DNA from: Pseudomonadales bacterium
Lineage (GTDB): Bacteria > Pseudomonadota > Gammaproteobacteria > Pseudomonadales > Azotimanducaceae
Reading direction: 5' to 3'
Length of the DNA: 64,000 nt
NCBI GenBank assembly: GCA_022827905.1
Contig: JAJEIQ010000014.1
Coordinates: forward strand, 1-64,000
In this document: positions 19,004-27,624 of the stretch, piece by piece
Layout: the number at the start of each line of letters is the position of its first letter
Position numbering within the stretch: the stretch's first letter is position 1
Made by a program: the position numbers and the translations under genes
The notes under the pieces: model-generated
Told to the model about the DNA's origin: nothing
The model's input: the letters and a program-made list of their open reading frames with translations, nothing else
The model's database searches: none

Positions 19004-19657
19004 TCATGGAGGGGTTCGCTGTTGAGACTCCCGAACGATGTTTAAGGCTTGGCTGGCCAAATCCTCGATCGTTCGGAAGTTGCCTTGGCGAATGGCGAGT
19101 TGCGGCACCAGCCAGCTACCGCCCACGCAGACCACATTGGCGAGGCGCGCGTACTCGGCCAAATTGCCCGCATTGATCCCACCGGTTGGACAAACCGCCA
19201 AACCCGGCAGCACCGAGGCAAGCGCCTCCAGGAAACCCGGGCCGCCAACACTTCCAGCCGGAAACACCTTGACGGCATCGTAGCCTAGGGCTGTTGCGCC
19301 TATGGCCTCGGTGACGGTGGCAATGCCGGGCAGGTAGGGCACGCCGTGCCGCCGGCAGTACGCCTGCACCTCCGCGACCATTCCCGGGCTCACCAGAAAC
19401 TCCGCCCCAGCCTCCACCGCCGCCCGCGCCTGTCCCTCGCAGAGAACGGTGCCGGCACCGAGGGTCCGGATCGGGTCCCCGGCCTTGGCAAGCTCCTCGA
19501 TGGCCGCTAGGCCCGCATCGGTGCGCAGGGTCACTTCCATAACATCGATGCCGCCTTGCGCGAGTGCATCAGCCAGGGGCTTCGCCTCTTCAATCCGGTT
19601 GATGGTAACGACGGGCATCACGCGGGCCCGTTGCAGGATGGCCAGGGCGGAAGTCAC
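19004..19657 (-). CDS. eda: 2-dehydro-3-deoxy-phosphogluconate (KDPG) aldolase
   Basis: 217 residues with the complete class I KDPG/KHG aldolase pattern: RVMPVVTINRIEEA, the catalytic EVTLRT stretch, GAGTVL, LVSPG, the Schiff-base Lys in YDAVKVFPAG, and CPTGGI. It cleaves KDPG to pyruvate and glyceraldehyde 3-phosphate, the last step of Entner-Doudoroff and uronate or ketodeoxygluconate catabolism, in the cytoplasm. It starts with GTG in a 4-base overlap with the kdgK stop, so the two genes make a coupled kinase-aldolase pair. The pair is attached to the end of the tmk-holB cluster, which is not the usual position. Confidence 0.95.
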   Translation of the reverse strand: MTSALAILQRARVMPVVTINRIEEAKPLADALAQGGIDVMEVTLRTDAGLAAIEELAKAGDPIRTLGAGTVLCEGQARAAVEAGAEFLVSPGMVAEVQAYCRRHGVPYLPGIATVTEAIGATALGYDAVKVFPAGSVGGPGFLEALASVLPGLAVCPTGGINAGNLAEYARLANVVCVGGSWLVPQLAIRQGNFRTIEDLASQALNIVRESQQRTPP

Positions 19658-20562
19658 GGCATGGCCTCGACTGGGATGATGGCTCCAGGGTGCTGGACCA
19701 CCCTGGCCGCTAGGCTTGCGCCCTGCTGGGCTGCCTCGCCTGGGGACAGGCCGCTCAGCCTGGCATGGAGATATCCGGCGTTGAATGAATCACCGGCGGC
19801 GGTGGTGTCGATGGCACTGGGTGCTTTCTCTATGGCAATGTCGATGCGCTCCTCGTTGTGCAGCACCACGCAGGTCGATGTGCCGCGTTTGATCACAACT
19901 TCGTCCGCTGGCAGGGCGACCAACGCGGCCAGCAGGGCCTCAGACTCATGCTGGCCGCGCAGGTTGGACTCGTCCTCAATGGACGGAAGAATCAGATCGG
20001 CGCGAGCATAAGCTTGATCGATCCACAGACTCGCCTCCCCCGGGCTCGCCCACAGCACGGGCCGGTAGTTCGGGTCGAAGGCAACTAGGCCGCCGTCGCC
20101 GCGGAAGGCGTCGACCGTGTCGAGCCATCTTTGCTTGGCGACGTCATCCAACATGGCCAAGGTGATTCCAGAGAAGTAGATGGCATCGAATTCGGCCAAA
20201 ACACCCGCGAGCGCGTCAACATAGTCCCCTCGGTCCAGCCACTGGCGAAAGGGCGAGGCACTGCGCCAATAGGTGAACGACCGCTCACCCTCGGCATCGG
20301 TGCGGATGATGTACAACGCGGGCGTCGCCTTAGCGATCTCGCGCACGTGCGCGCAATCGACACCATCCGCCTGCCACCGCTCGACCAGCCAACGGCTGTA
20401 GAAGTCATCGCCGACCGCGCTGAAAAAGGAGACGTCAAGGCCCAGCCTTGCAGCGTACAGGGCCGTGTTGAAGACATCGCCCCCGTAGCCTAGCGCAAGG
20501 CCGCCTCCCTCGGAGTTCCGCAACTCCAGCATGCATTCGCCAACGGCGGCCAATCGGGGCAC
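19654..20562 (-). CDS. kdgK: 2-keto-3-deoxygluconate kinase (PfkB family)
   Basis: 302 residues with PfkB-family features: the N-terminal GECMLELRN...GYGGDVFNTALYAARLG, the substrate stretch with Y and R (ALYIIRTDAEGERSFTYWR), and the C-terminal anion-hole/catalytic motif DTTAAGDSFNAGYL. It phosphorylates 2-keto-3-deoxygluconate to KDPG, which the adjacent Eda cleaves. It begins 4 bases after holB ends, so it is probably co-transcribed with it. The pairing with eda makes KDG kinase a safer call than other PfkB sugar kinases. No uptake or upstream uronate enzymes are present in the window. Confidence 0.92.
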   Translation of the reverse strand: MPRLAAVGECMLELRNSEGGGLALGYGGDVFNTALYAARLGLDVSFFSAVGDDFYSRWLVERWQADGVDCAHVREIAKATPALYIIRTDAEGERSFTYWRSASPFRQWLDRGDYVDALAGVLAEFDAIYFSGITLAMLDDVAKQRWLDTVDAFRGDGGLVAFDPNYRPVLWASPGEASLWIDQAYARADLILPSIEDESNLRGQHESEALLAALVALPADEVVIKRGTSTCVVLHNEERIDIAIEKAPSAIDTTAAGDSFNAGYLHARLSGLSPGEAAQQGASLAARVVQHPGAIIPVEAMP

Positions 20563-20566
20563 GACG

Positions 20567-21451
20567 CTAACCCGCCGCTAACTGGCTCCAGCGGTGGCAG
20601 AGCCGCTCCAGCAGGAGCCGCACGTTGGCGCTGGTCGATACAACCACCTGCAGATGGAACCACTGCAGCTCGTCGATGAAGGCGAAGGTGCGCCGGTTGG
20701 CGGCCGCACGCCACTGCGTGGCGGCGCGGCCGAGGTCTGGCGTGGTCCCGCCCATGGCGTTGACCAAGCAACGTGCCCAGCGGGCGCTCAGCCGCGCCGG
20801 GTCCAAGGCCAGCATTTCCTCGACCAGCGCCGCCGTCCGCTCCGGCCCGCCCTGGCTCAGTTCGCTGAGCATTTCCGCCATCGGGCGCTCCCCTTCCTCG
20901 GCTCCGGTCAAGGCCAGCAGCGGCGCGCCATCGTAGTCGTCCAGCAACCGTCGCGCCTTGGCAGCGGTCAGCCAAGTTGTGGCCGCTTGGGCATCTCGGG
21001 CAATGGCGACCTTCTGGCAGCGACTGCGAATGGTCGGCGGCAAGGTTCCGGCGCGCTGGCTGGTGAGGATGAGGTAGGTGTTCGCGGCGGGCTCCTCCAA
21101 GGTCTTCAGCAGCGCATTGGCGGCGTTAACGTTCATGCGGTCCGCATCCTCAATCACTACCGCCTTGGCCGGAGCCATCTGCGGGGCGCCGACGCTGAAG
21201 TCACGCAAGCGGCGGATGGCATCCACTGGAATCACCCCTTTTTCCGGGGCCAGCCAGCGAAAGTCCGGGTGCGCCAGCCGTCGTGCTTCAGGCGCACCAG
21301 GAACGACCAGCACCTTGAGCGCCAGCCATTCGCCGAGCGCTGCTGCGCCCCATCCCGGATAGGCGCTCACCAGCAGCGCGTGGGGTAGGCGTCCGGCCTC
21401 GATTGCGGCGCTCAAGCTCGCCTTTTCAGCCTCGTGCCACGGCAGGTTCAC
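20567..21451 (-). CDS. holB: DNA polymerase III delta' subunit, without the zinc-binding cysteines
   Basis: 294 residues of the clamp-loader delta' family: N-terminal LPHALLVSAYPGWGAAALGEWLA (degenerate P-loop, as is normal for delta'), HPDFRWLAPEKG, the VDAIRRLRDF helix, VVIEDADRMNVNAANALLKTLEEP, and the SRC-like motif in TIRSRCQ. The usual C-x-x-C-x-x-C zinc module between the P-loop and HPD is missing and the segment is shortened (LALKVLVVPGAPEARRLAHPDF). Family role: stator of the clamp loader that places the beta clamp on DNA. It starts with GTG overlapping the tmk stop by 4 bases, the usual tmk-holB arrangement. Confidence 0.92.
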   Translation of the reverse strand: MNLPWHEAEKASLSAAIEAGRLPHALLVSAYPGWGAAALGEWLALKVLVVPGAPEARRLAHPDFRWLAPEKGVIPVDAIRRLRDFSVGAPQMAPAKAVVIEDADRMNVNAANALLKTLEEPAANTYLILTSQRAGTLPPTIRSRCQKVAIARDAQAATTWLTAAKARRLLDDYDGAPLLALTGAEEGERPMAEMLSELSQGGPERTAALVEEMLALDPARLSARWARCLVNAMGGTTPDLGRAATQWRAAANRRTFAFIDELQWFHLQVVVSTSANVRLLLERLCHRWSQLAAG

Positions 21452-22101
21452 GAGCTCTCCCGAGCTAGGGAGGGCTTGGACAAACGAGCCGAGATCAATG
21501 GGCCCAAGGCGGCGGCGACGGCAGCACTGACCTCCCCCACTGGACGCGCGGCATCGACCACCACAATGCGTTCATGGCGCTTGGCTCGCGACAAGTAGCC
21601 CTCCCGGACCCGATGGAAGAACTCGGCCCCTTCCCGCTCAAAGCGGTCGCCGGCGCGGTCACCCATGCGCTGCGCTGCGGTGGCCAACGGGGCGTCGAGA
21701 TAGAGGGTCAGGTGCGGCTGCAAAGCGCCTTGCACCAAGGACTCCAATCGTCCAATGGTGCGCTCACTCAAACCCCGCGCTCCGCCCTGGTAGGCGTAGG
21801 TGGCGTCGGTGAAGCGCTCGCTGACCACCCAAACGCCCGCGTCGAGGGCCGGACGAATCCGCTCCTCGAGATGCTGGCTGCGGGCGGCGAAGACCAACAG
21901 CAATTCGGCAAGGCCGGCCACCGGCTCATCCCGGACTTCGAGCAACAAGCGCCTGATCTCCTCCGCCAGCGGCGTGCCGCCTGGCTCCCGCGTGGCGATG
22001 TAGTCGATGCCCGCTTCCTTGAGCAAGCACCCGATGCAAGCCATCTGCGTGCTCTTGCCCACCCCGTCAATGCCTTCCAGGGTGATGAACTTGCCTTCCA
22101 C
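21448..22101 (-). CDS. tmk: Thymidylate kinase
   Basis: 217 residues starting with GTG at 22101. The P-loop LEGIDGVGKST, the DR-type motif in TREPGGTPLAEEIR, ERFTDATYAYQGGARG, and the LID region DRFEREGAEFFHRVREGY identify dTMP kinase, which makes dTDP for DNA synthesis in the cytoplasm. It sits between mltG and holB, as in many gammaproteobacteria. An 87-base gap separates it from mltG, the only sizeable break in this part of the cluster. I could not define a promoter there. Confidence 0.96.
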   Translation of the reverse strand: MEGKFITLEGIDGVGKSTQMACIGCLLKEAGIDYIATREPGGTPLAEEIRRLLLEVRDEPVAGLAELLLVFAARSQHLEERIRPALDAGVWVVSERFTDATYAYQGGARGLSERTIGRLESLVQGALQPHLTLYLDAPLATAAQRMGDRAGDRFEREGAEFFHRVREGYLSRAKRHERIVVVDAARPVGEVSAAVAAALGPLISARLSKPSLARESS

Positions 22102-22188
22102 TGGTCGCGCGCCGTTTCTCTAGTGTCCTGTAAACGACGCTAGGTTAACAAAGATCAGGCATGGCGCTCAGGAATCCGGTGCAACCGG

Positions 22189-23256
22189 CTACCGGCCGCG
22201 GTTCAATTGGAACTTTCGAACCGCCCGATTGTGCGCATCCAAGGTGGCTGAAAACTCGCTTGAGCCGTCGCCGCGGGCGACAAAGTAGAGGTACTCGGCA
22301 CCGCTCGGGTGCAGCGCGGCCGCCAAGGCGGCCCCTCCCGGCAAGGCAATGGGCGTCGGCGGCAGACCTTTGTGCACATAGGTGTTGTAGGGCGTGGGCT
22401 GGCGCAGATGGGCTCGAGTCAGATCGCCGTCGAATTCCTCGCCAAGCCCATAGATGACCGTCGGGTCGGCCTGCAGGCGCATTTTCCGCATCAGGCGCGC
22501 CGCGAACACCTGGCTGACATGGGCGCGGTCTTCGTCCCGGCTGGTCTCCTTCTCGACCAAGGAGGCCGCGGTCAGCGCTTCATAAGGATTGCCATAGGGC
22601 AGGTCCGGCGAACGGTCCGCCCAGGCGGCATCGAGTTCCCTGCGCATCTTGGCGTGGGCGCGAAGCAACAAGGAACGGTCTTCATCGCCTGCAGTGAACG
22701 AGTAGGTGTCGGGAAAGAACCAGCCCTCGCCATGCGGGCCAAACTCCGCCGCCATCTCCAGGCCGAGGTCCGCCAACAGGGTTTCCGGGCGGGCCGCGCC
22801 CAGCGTGTGTGCAAACCGCCGGTCCGCGCCCAAGGCGCCAAGCACATCGGCGATGCGGCTGCCTTCGGCGATGCGGAAGGAGTGTACAACGATGTCCCCG
22901 GTCAGCAGGCGGGCGAGCAGCCCAGCCAAGGTCTCCCCTGCCGTTACCCGGTACTCGCCGGCTTGGAGCCGCTCCGCATCGCCCCTGAGCCGCATGATCC
23001 AAGGCAGCAAGCGAGCATGCTCCAGCCACCCGGCGGCTTCCATTTTGGAGGCCAGATCCACGACCGTCTCCCCCGACTCCAAAACCAGCACGGCGGGTGC
23101 TTTCACGGCCAAGGGCGCTGTCCACCAGCGGTCGATCCACCAAACGGCGGCGGCGGCAAACGCCAAGGCAACAAGCAATCCACCTATCACCGTAGCGGCT
23201 CGGGAAAGCCCAAAGCGAAGTTTCATGGCGCTGCCCGGCACCCCTCGGGCATTCAC
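22189..23256 (-). CDS. mltG: Endolytic peptidoglycan transglycosylase MltG (YceG)
   Basis: 355 residues if it starts at GTG 23256, which overlaps the fabF stop (GTGA) and has GGAG just upstream; ATG 23226 would give 345 residues. One N-terminal membrane helix (about residues 17-38) is followed by a LysM-like region ([19 protein letters not shown]...) and the YceG domain. The catalytic-site motif ASLVEKET carries the active Glu, and [12 protein letters not shown] is intact. By family it cleaves nascent glycan strands at the inner membrane and sets strand length. In many relatives pabC lies between fabF and mltG; here it is absent. Confidence 0.95.
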   Translation of the reverse strand: MNARGVPGSAMKLRFGLSRAATVIGGLLVALAFAAAAVWWIDRWWTAPLAVKAPAVLVLESGETVVDLASKMEAAGWLEHARLLPWIMRLRGDAERLQAGEYRVTAGETLAGLLARLLTGDIVVHSFRIAEGSRIADVLGALGADRRFAHTLGAARPETLLADLGLEMAAEFGPHGEGWFFPDTYSFTAGDEDRSLLLRAHAKMRRELDAAWADRSPDLPYGNPYEALTAASLVEKETSRDEDRAHVSQVFAARLMRKMRLQADPTVIYGLGEEFDGDLTRAHLRQPTPYNTYVHKGLPPTPIALPGGAALAAALHPSGAEYLYFVARGDGSSEFSATLDAHNRAVRKFQLNRGR

Positions 23257-24488
23257 ACGGCTCCGAAGATCACCGTGCCGTTGGTGCCGCCAAAACCGAA
23301 GGAATTGCTCAGGCCGATGCGCAGGCGCGCCGAGCGGGCACGGTGCGGCACATAGTCAAGATCGCACCCGTCGCCAGGGCAGTCGAGGTTGATGGTCGGC
23401 GGGCAGATCTGGTCGCGCAGCGCCAGGATGGTGAAGATTGCCTCCACGGAACCCGCCGCGCCGAGCAGGTGGCCGGTCATGGACTTGGTGGAACTGACCG
23501 CTAGGCGCGCATCGTCGCCAAAGACGTGCTTGATCATCTTGGTTTCGGCCACGTCGCCCAAGGGCGTTGAAGTGCCGTGGGCATTGACGTAGTCGATGTC
23601 GCCGGGGCCGAGGCCCGCGTCGGCAATGGCGTTCTCCATGCAGGCGATGCCGCCCGTGCCGTCTTCCCGAGGGCTGGTGATGTGGTAAGCGTCCGCACTC
23701 ATGCCGAAGCCGAGAAACTCCGCATAAATGGGTGCGCCCCTTTGCTCAGCCCGTTGGTACTCCTCCAAAACCAAAACACCCGCGCCGTCGCCGAGTACAA
23801 AGCCGTCCCGGTCCTTGTCCCACGGGCGGCTGGCGGCCTCCGGCGCGTCGTTGCGGGTGGACAGCGCCTTCATGTTGGAAAATCCGGCTATGGAAGTGGG
23901 CGAGGTGCCGAACTCGGCGCCGCCCACGACCATGACATCGGCTTCGCCGTGCTGAATCATCCGCGCCGCCATGCCAATGTTGTGGGTGCCCGTGGTGCAG
24001 GCCGTGACCACGGCGATGTTGGGGCCCCGGTAGCCGTACATGATGGACAGATGGCCACCGATCATGTTGACGACGCTGCCCGGCACGAAAAAGGGCGACA
24101 CCCGGCGCGGCCCGCTCTTTTCCAAGGTCGATCGAGTCTGCTCGATGTTGTTGATGCCGCCGATGCCGGAGCCGACCGCGAATCCGTAGCGGTGCGCGTC
24201 CTCCGGGTGGCTTGGCAGGCCCGCATCGGCAATGGCTTGAACGCCGGCGGCAATGCCGTACTGGATGAACTCGTCGCAACGCCGGGCCTCCTTGCGCTCC
24301 ATGTAGAGCTCGGCATCGAAATCCCGCACTTGTCCGGCAAAAGTGACGGCGAAGCCCGTGGTGTCGAAGGTGTGGATCGGCGTGATGCCGCTTTTGCCGG
24401 CGACGGCGTTGCTCCAAGCGTCGGCTACGGTATTGCCTAGGGGGGAGACAAGCCCCAAGCCCGTGATGGCGACTCTGCGGCCAGTCAT
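23253..24488 (-). CDS. fabF: Beta-ketoacyl-ACP synthase II
   Basis: 411 residues from ATG 24488, where the standard [14 protein letters not shown]-terminus begins. The thiolase-fold active site is complete: Cys164 (VVTACTTG), His304 ([11 protein letters not shown]) and His340 ([11 protein letters not shown]). It condenses malonyl-ACP with acyl-ACP in fatty acid elongation. It follows acpP on the same strand after a gap of about 47 bases, as in the classical fab cluster, and is coupled to mltG by a GTGA overlap. Confidence 0.97.
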   Translation of the reverse strand: MTGRRVAITGLGLVSPLGNTVADAWSNAVAGKSGITPIHTFDTTGFAVTFAGQVRDFDAELYMERKEARRCDEFIQYGIAAGVQAIADAGLPSHPEDAHRYGFAVGSGIGGINNIEQTRSTLEKSGPRRVSPFFVPGSVVNMIGGHLSIMYGYRGPNIAVVTACTTGTHNIGMAARMIQHGEADVMVVGGAEFGTSPTSIAGFSNMKALSTRNDAPEAASRPWDKDRDGFVLGDGAGVLVLEEYQRAEQRGAPIYAEFLGFGMSADAYHITSPREDGTGGIACMENAIADAGLGPGDIDYVNAHGTSTPLGDVAETKMIKHVFGDDARLAVSSTKSMTGHLLGAAGSVEAIFTILALRDQICPPTINLDCPGDGCDLDYVPHRARSARLRIGLSNSFGFGGTNGTVIFGAV

Positions 24489-24535
24489 GCCCTGACCCCT
24501 TTGCGGCACTGGGGCGAGCGGAGGGGTTGCATGAA

Positions 24536-24769
24536 CTACTGGTTATGGACGATGTAGTCGATGGCTTCCTTGACCGTCGTGATCTTCTCCGCCTCTTCGT
24601 CGGGAATCTCGGTCTCAAACTCCTCTTCGAGCGCCATGACCAACTCAACGGTATCCAAGGAATCGGCGCCTAGATCTTCGACGAAGGAGGCTTCATCCTT
24701 GACGTCCTCCTCCTTGACGCCAAGCTGTTCGCAAATAAGCTTTTTGACTCGTTCTTCAACGCTGCTCAT
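24536..24769 (-). CDS. acpP: Acyl carrier protein
   Basis: 77 residues from ATG 24769. The DSL motif ([10 protein letters not shown]) gives the phosphopantetheine attachment at Ser37, and the protein is short and strongly acidic as expected. It carries growing acyl chains for FabD, FabG, FabF and lipid A enzymes. Unlike the usual fabG-acpP arrangement, acpP is separated from fabG by about 5.5 kb containing three unrelated genes. It has a convincing promoter of its own at 24815-24843, which would give a short leader of about 40 bases. Confidence 0.98.
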   Translation of the reverse strand: MSSVEERVKKLICEQLGVKEEDVKDEASFVEDLGADSLDTVELVMALEEEFETEIPDEEAEKITTVKEAIDYIVHNQ

Positions 24770-24814
24770 GCTTGAGGTGTCTCCCAATGAGGTTCCGCGA
24801 TGCGGGGCAGGCGG

Positions 24815-24843
24815 ATTCTAAAGCGGCCCCTAGACCAATTCAA
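24815..24843 (-). promoter_or_regulatory. Predicted sigma-70 promoter of acpP
   Basis: On the minus strand: TTGAAT (24843-24838), a 17-base spacer and TAGAAT (24820-24815). The -10 matches 5 of 6 and the -35 four of 6 consensus bases. It lies between the hairpin at 24855-24922 and the acpP start. Confidence 0.6.
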
Positions 24844-24854
24844 GGCGGATGCGG

Positions 24855-24922
24855 GTAGCGGCTCAGTTTGAATCGCATCAAGCTGAATGCACAGGCTGAT
24901 GCAATTCAATCTGAGCCACTAC
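24855..24922. repeat. Long imperfect inverted repeat between the subtilase gene and acpP
   Basis: Two 26-base arms (24855-24880 and 24897-24922) match at 23 of 26 positions around a 16-base loop. One arm overlaps the subtilase stop codon. There is no clear T tail, so it may be a terminator, an mRNA-stabilising hairpin or a remnant of a mobile palindromic element. Confidence 0.7.
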
Positions 24923-27623
24923 CCTGATGGGTGCCCAACGCAAAGCGCAAGCTCCATCCATTGAGGCGCCCAGCGTCTCCCGGCGCCGCATCGACCACCT
25001 TGAGCGTCCAGCGTCCATTCGGCCTTTCCCCGTAAAACGCGTTGCTCAGCAATTGCCAATCGAGGTCTTGGTCGTTGGCAAGAATGTCGTTGAACACCGG
25101 GTTCAGAACGCTCTGCGTACCGGATGGCGAGATCAGGTGGATTCCGAGGTCGTTGGTGAACGGATGGGTGACATCGATGGCGAGCGTCACCGCTTCGATG
25201 TTGGAGTCGGCCGGCAAGCCGCTGACGTCCACCTCCTGGGTCAAGCCGCTGCTGCTGTAGTCGGGTATCGTTGCCCCTTCGGCCACGGCAAAGGGGGAGG
25301 TTTCGACCAGTGCCCCGAGACCGTCGGCTTGGTGGGACGCCGCGTAGGCCAAGGCATCGTCCAACGCCAAGGCGCCAAAGCCGTACCAGTTGTGGAAGTG
25401 GTAGCCCGCCGCGTTGACAACCCAGGGCAACTGCAGCACATAGGGCGCCGGGCCAAAGCCATACCAGTTCCGCGCCCGCTCCTCGGGAGAGGGGTCCGCC
25501 CAAGGCTGCTGCAGCAGGTGGGCGGCGCCGCCGAATCCGTAGCGCACCGCCGATATGTCCGGATCAATCCGGCGAGCGCTCTTGGCCAGGACGTGCTTGA
25601 CGTCGCGCCAAGTCAGGTCAGGATGCGCTTCCAGCAACAGGGCGATGGCGCCTGACGCGTTGGGAGCGGCAGCGGAGGTGCCGTTGAAGTTGCTGATGTA
25701 ATGGCCATAGGGATTGAGTTGCCCATCCAGGGCAAGACCCCGGGCACCGAGCGTGTCGTAGCCGCGATTCAGCCCCACTTGATCGGTTGTTATGATGGCT
25801 GGGAAGCTGGCGCCGAACTCCCCGGACGGTGTGCTAATCCACAAATTCGCGCCTGCTGAGGAATAGCTTGCCCGCTTGCCGGCAGCGTTGTAGCCGCCGA
25901 CCACGATCAGATAGGGCAGGTTGTTGGTGGGGTCGGCGTTGGCCGAGACGCAGCCGATCTGGGCATTGACGGCGCGTGGAAGCGACCGGCAGCTTCGAAA
26001 GAAGTTGCCCGCTGCTTTGACGTAGATCGCGCCCAAGCCGTCGCGCAGGTTTGTGACGCCGTTGCGGTACAAGGCCACGTCGGTATCCGGGTCCGGGTTG
26101 CCCTCGTAACCGAGACTGCCGAAGCTCATGTTGAAAATGTCCACCTCCCCCGAGTTCGGGCTCACGGAGCTGCCACCCAAGGAATCGACTCGAGCACCGG
26201 TCCAATCGTTGGCCGAAAGCAGGTTGTAGCCGCGCAGCATGGCGTTTGGCGCCACCCCCCGGCCGCCGATTCCGTTGTTGGCCGCAGCGGCAATCACGCC
26301 GGCAACCGACGTGCCATGGTCGCCCATGGATGAGGGCTGATACGGATCGCGGTTCGAGGCACCCGTCCAAGGACCGACGTTGAAGTTGTGCGATGCCCCG
26401 GCTTCAATGTTGGCGGCCAGGTCCGGGTGGCAGATCTCCAAGCCGGTATCGACCACGGCCACCCGCACGCCGCGACCGGTCGGTCCGTCCTGAAGGGCGC
26501 CTCGCATGGCCAGGTCCTCGCCGGGAACCCCCGGTTGCGCCGCGAAGGCGGCTTGGCCAGAGTTGACCAAGTGCCATTGCTCCTTGACCAACGGATCTTC
26601 CACGCCAGCAGTGGCGTTTCCCGAAACCGGACTCCGGCAACGAAGCCCCACGGCACCCGAACCGTCCAAGGAAAACCCGATGAAGTCCTGATTGGTGTAG
26701 CGACGGCCGGGGTGCTCTTCGGGCGTCTCCTCCACCGATAGAATCAAGTAGTAGTCCTGCCCGGGCGCAAAGTCGCCGAGGGCCACTGTGAAGGTGTAGG
26801 CTAGGCCGGTCCCCGGATCCAAGGGCGGCACTTCGTCCTCGCCCCGCCAGAGCACGGTGTCGCTCCAGTGGGGCTGGTCGTTGATCGCGATCACCAAGTC
26901 CGTTGCGGTGGAGCTGATCCCACCCAAGTTGTAAACCTGGGCGTCTATGGTCAATTCCGTTGCGTCAATCACGGCGTCGCCGAAGATGCCGAATAGATCC
27001 GGTGCCACGTTGCGCTTGGCGTCGAGCGGCTGGCCACCGGGGGGCGGTCCTGAAGCGGCCAATCCGGGTGGCGCGGGAATTCGCTGGGGAACGACAACAT
27101 CGCCCTGCAGGATGAGTCTGGCACCTTCGACCAACGGATTCGATTCCAGTAATTGGGCCACTGCCGCCGGATTGGCCTCGGGCCGCAGTTGCAGCAACGC
27201 CCAGCCCAACGCCGGATAGGCCTTGCCGCCGACCGCGCCCGCTGCCTCAATGACCTTTTGAAGGTGGTGGTCCGCAGCCAAGCGAACCAGAAGGCTGGAA
27301 GACACTTCCTCAAATCGGTGGCGCTGGGGATTGAACGCCAAATGCCGCTCGGGGCCCTCAAGTTGGGCGTAGGCTGTGTGGGTCCGCCCTCGGTAGCGGG
27401 CCCGGTGGACCAAAAGCCCGCTCTCGACGCCAACCTCAACCAGCAAACCTTCAATGGCCTGCGTATGCGCCGAGGGCACGGCCAGCCGGGGCATGACCGC
27501 CACCTGGCCTTGGCCGCCGTTGGCCAGCACGACCTGCGGCGGGAGGTCGGCTTGGGCGTATGCGCACGCGCTCAGCAGTGCAGCGGCAAGCGATGAAGTC
27601 AGGGCTGCAATCCGGCTGCGCAT
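24906..27623 (-). CDS. Secreted S8 subtilisin-like peptidase with P/Homo-B domain
   Basis: 905 residues from ATG 27623, where a signal peptide starts (MRSRIAALTSSLAAALLSAC). LSAC fits a lipobox (Cys20), although AYA-QA just after it could be a signal peptidase I site. Order: propeptide-like region (about 45-180), CARDB-like beta domain (about 210-320), S8 catalytic domain with Asp392 (VAVVDTG), His436 (GDHGTSVAG) and Ser650 (FNGTSAAAP), two NWYGFG repeats, then a C-terminal proprotein-convertase P domain (about 780-895). The protein is probably exported and degrades proteins in or beyond the periplasm. It begins 1 base after the two-module secreted protein gene, in the same orientation. It is inserted between fabG and acpP. 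Confidence 0.93.
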   Translation of the reverse strand: MRSRIAALTSSLAAALLSACAYAQADLPPQVVLANGGQGQVAVMPRLAVPSAHTQAIEGLLVEVGVESGLLVHRARYRGRTHTAYAQLEGPERHLAFNPQRHRFEEVSSSLLVRLAADHHLQKVIEAAGAVGGKAYPALGWALLQLRPEANPAAVAQLLESNPLVEGARLILQGDVVVPQRIPAPPGLAASGPPPGGQPLDAKRNVAPDLFGIFGDAVIDATELTIDAQVYNLGGISSTATDLVIAINDQPHWSDTVLWRGEDEVPPLDPGTGLAYTFTVALGDFAPGQDYYLILSVEETPEEHPGRRYTNQDFIGFSLDGSGAVGLRCRSPVSGNATAGVEDPLVKEQWHLVNSGQAAFAAQPGVPGEDLAMRGALQDGPTGRGVRVAVVDTGLEICHPDLAANIEAGASHNFNVGPWTGASNRDPYQPSSMGDHGTSVAGVIAAAANNGIGGRGVAPNAMLRGYNLLSANDWTGARVDSLGGSSVSPNSGEVDIFNMSFGSLGYEGNPDPDTDVALYRNGVTNLRDGLGAIYVKAAGNFFRSCRSLPRAVNAQIGCVSANADPTNNLPYLIVVGGYNAAGKRASYSSAGANLWISTPSGEFGASFPAIITTDQVGLNRGYDTLGARGLALDGQLNPYGHYISNFNGTSAAAPNASGAIALLLEAHPDLTWRDVKHVLAKSARRIDPDISAVRYGFGGAAHLLQQPWADPSPEERARNWYGFGPAPYVLQLPWVVNAAGYHFHNWYGFGALALDDALAYAASHQADGLGALVETSPFAVAEGATIPDYSSSGLTQEVDVSGLPADSNIEAVTLAIDVTHPFTNDLGIHLISPSGTQSVLNPVFNDILANDQDLDWQLLSNAFYGERPNGRWTLKVVDAAPGDAGRLNGWSLRFALGTHQGSGSD

Positions 27624-27624
27624 G

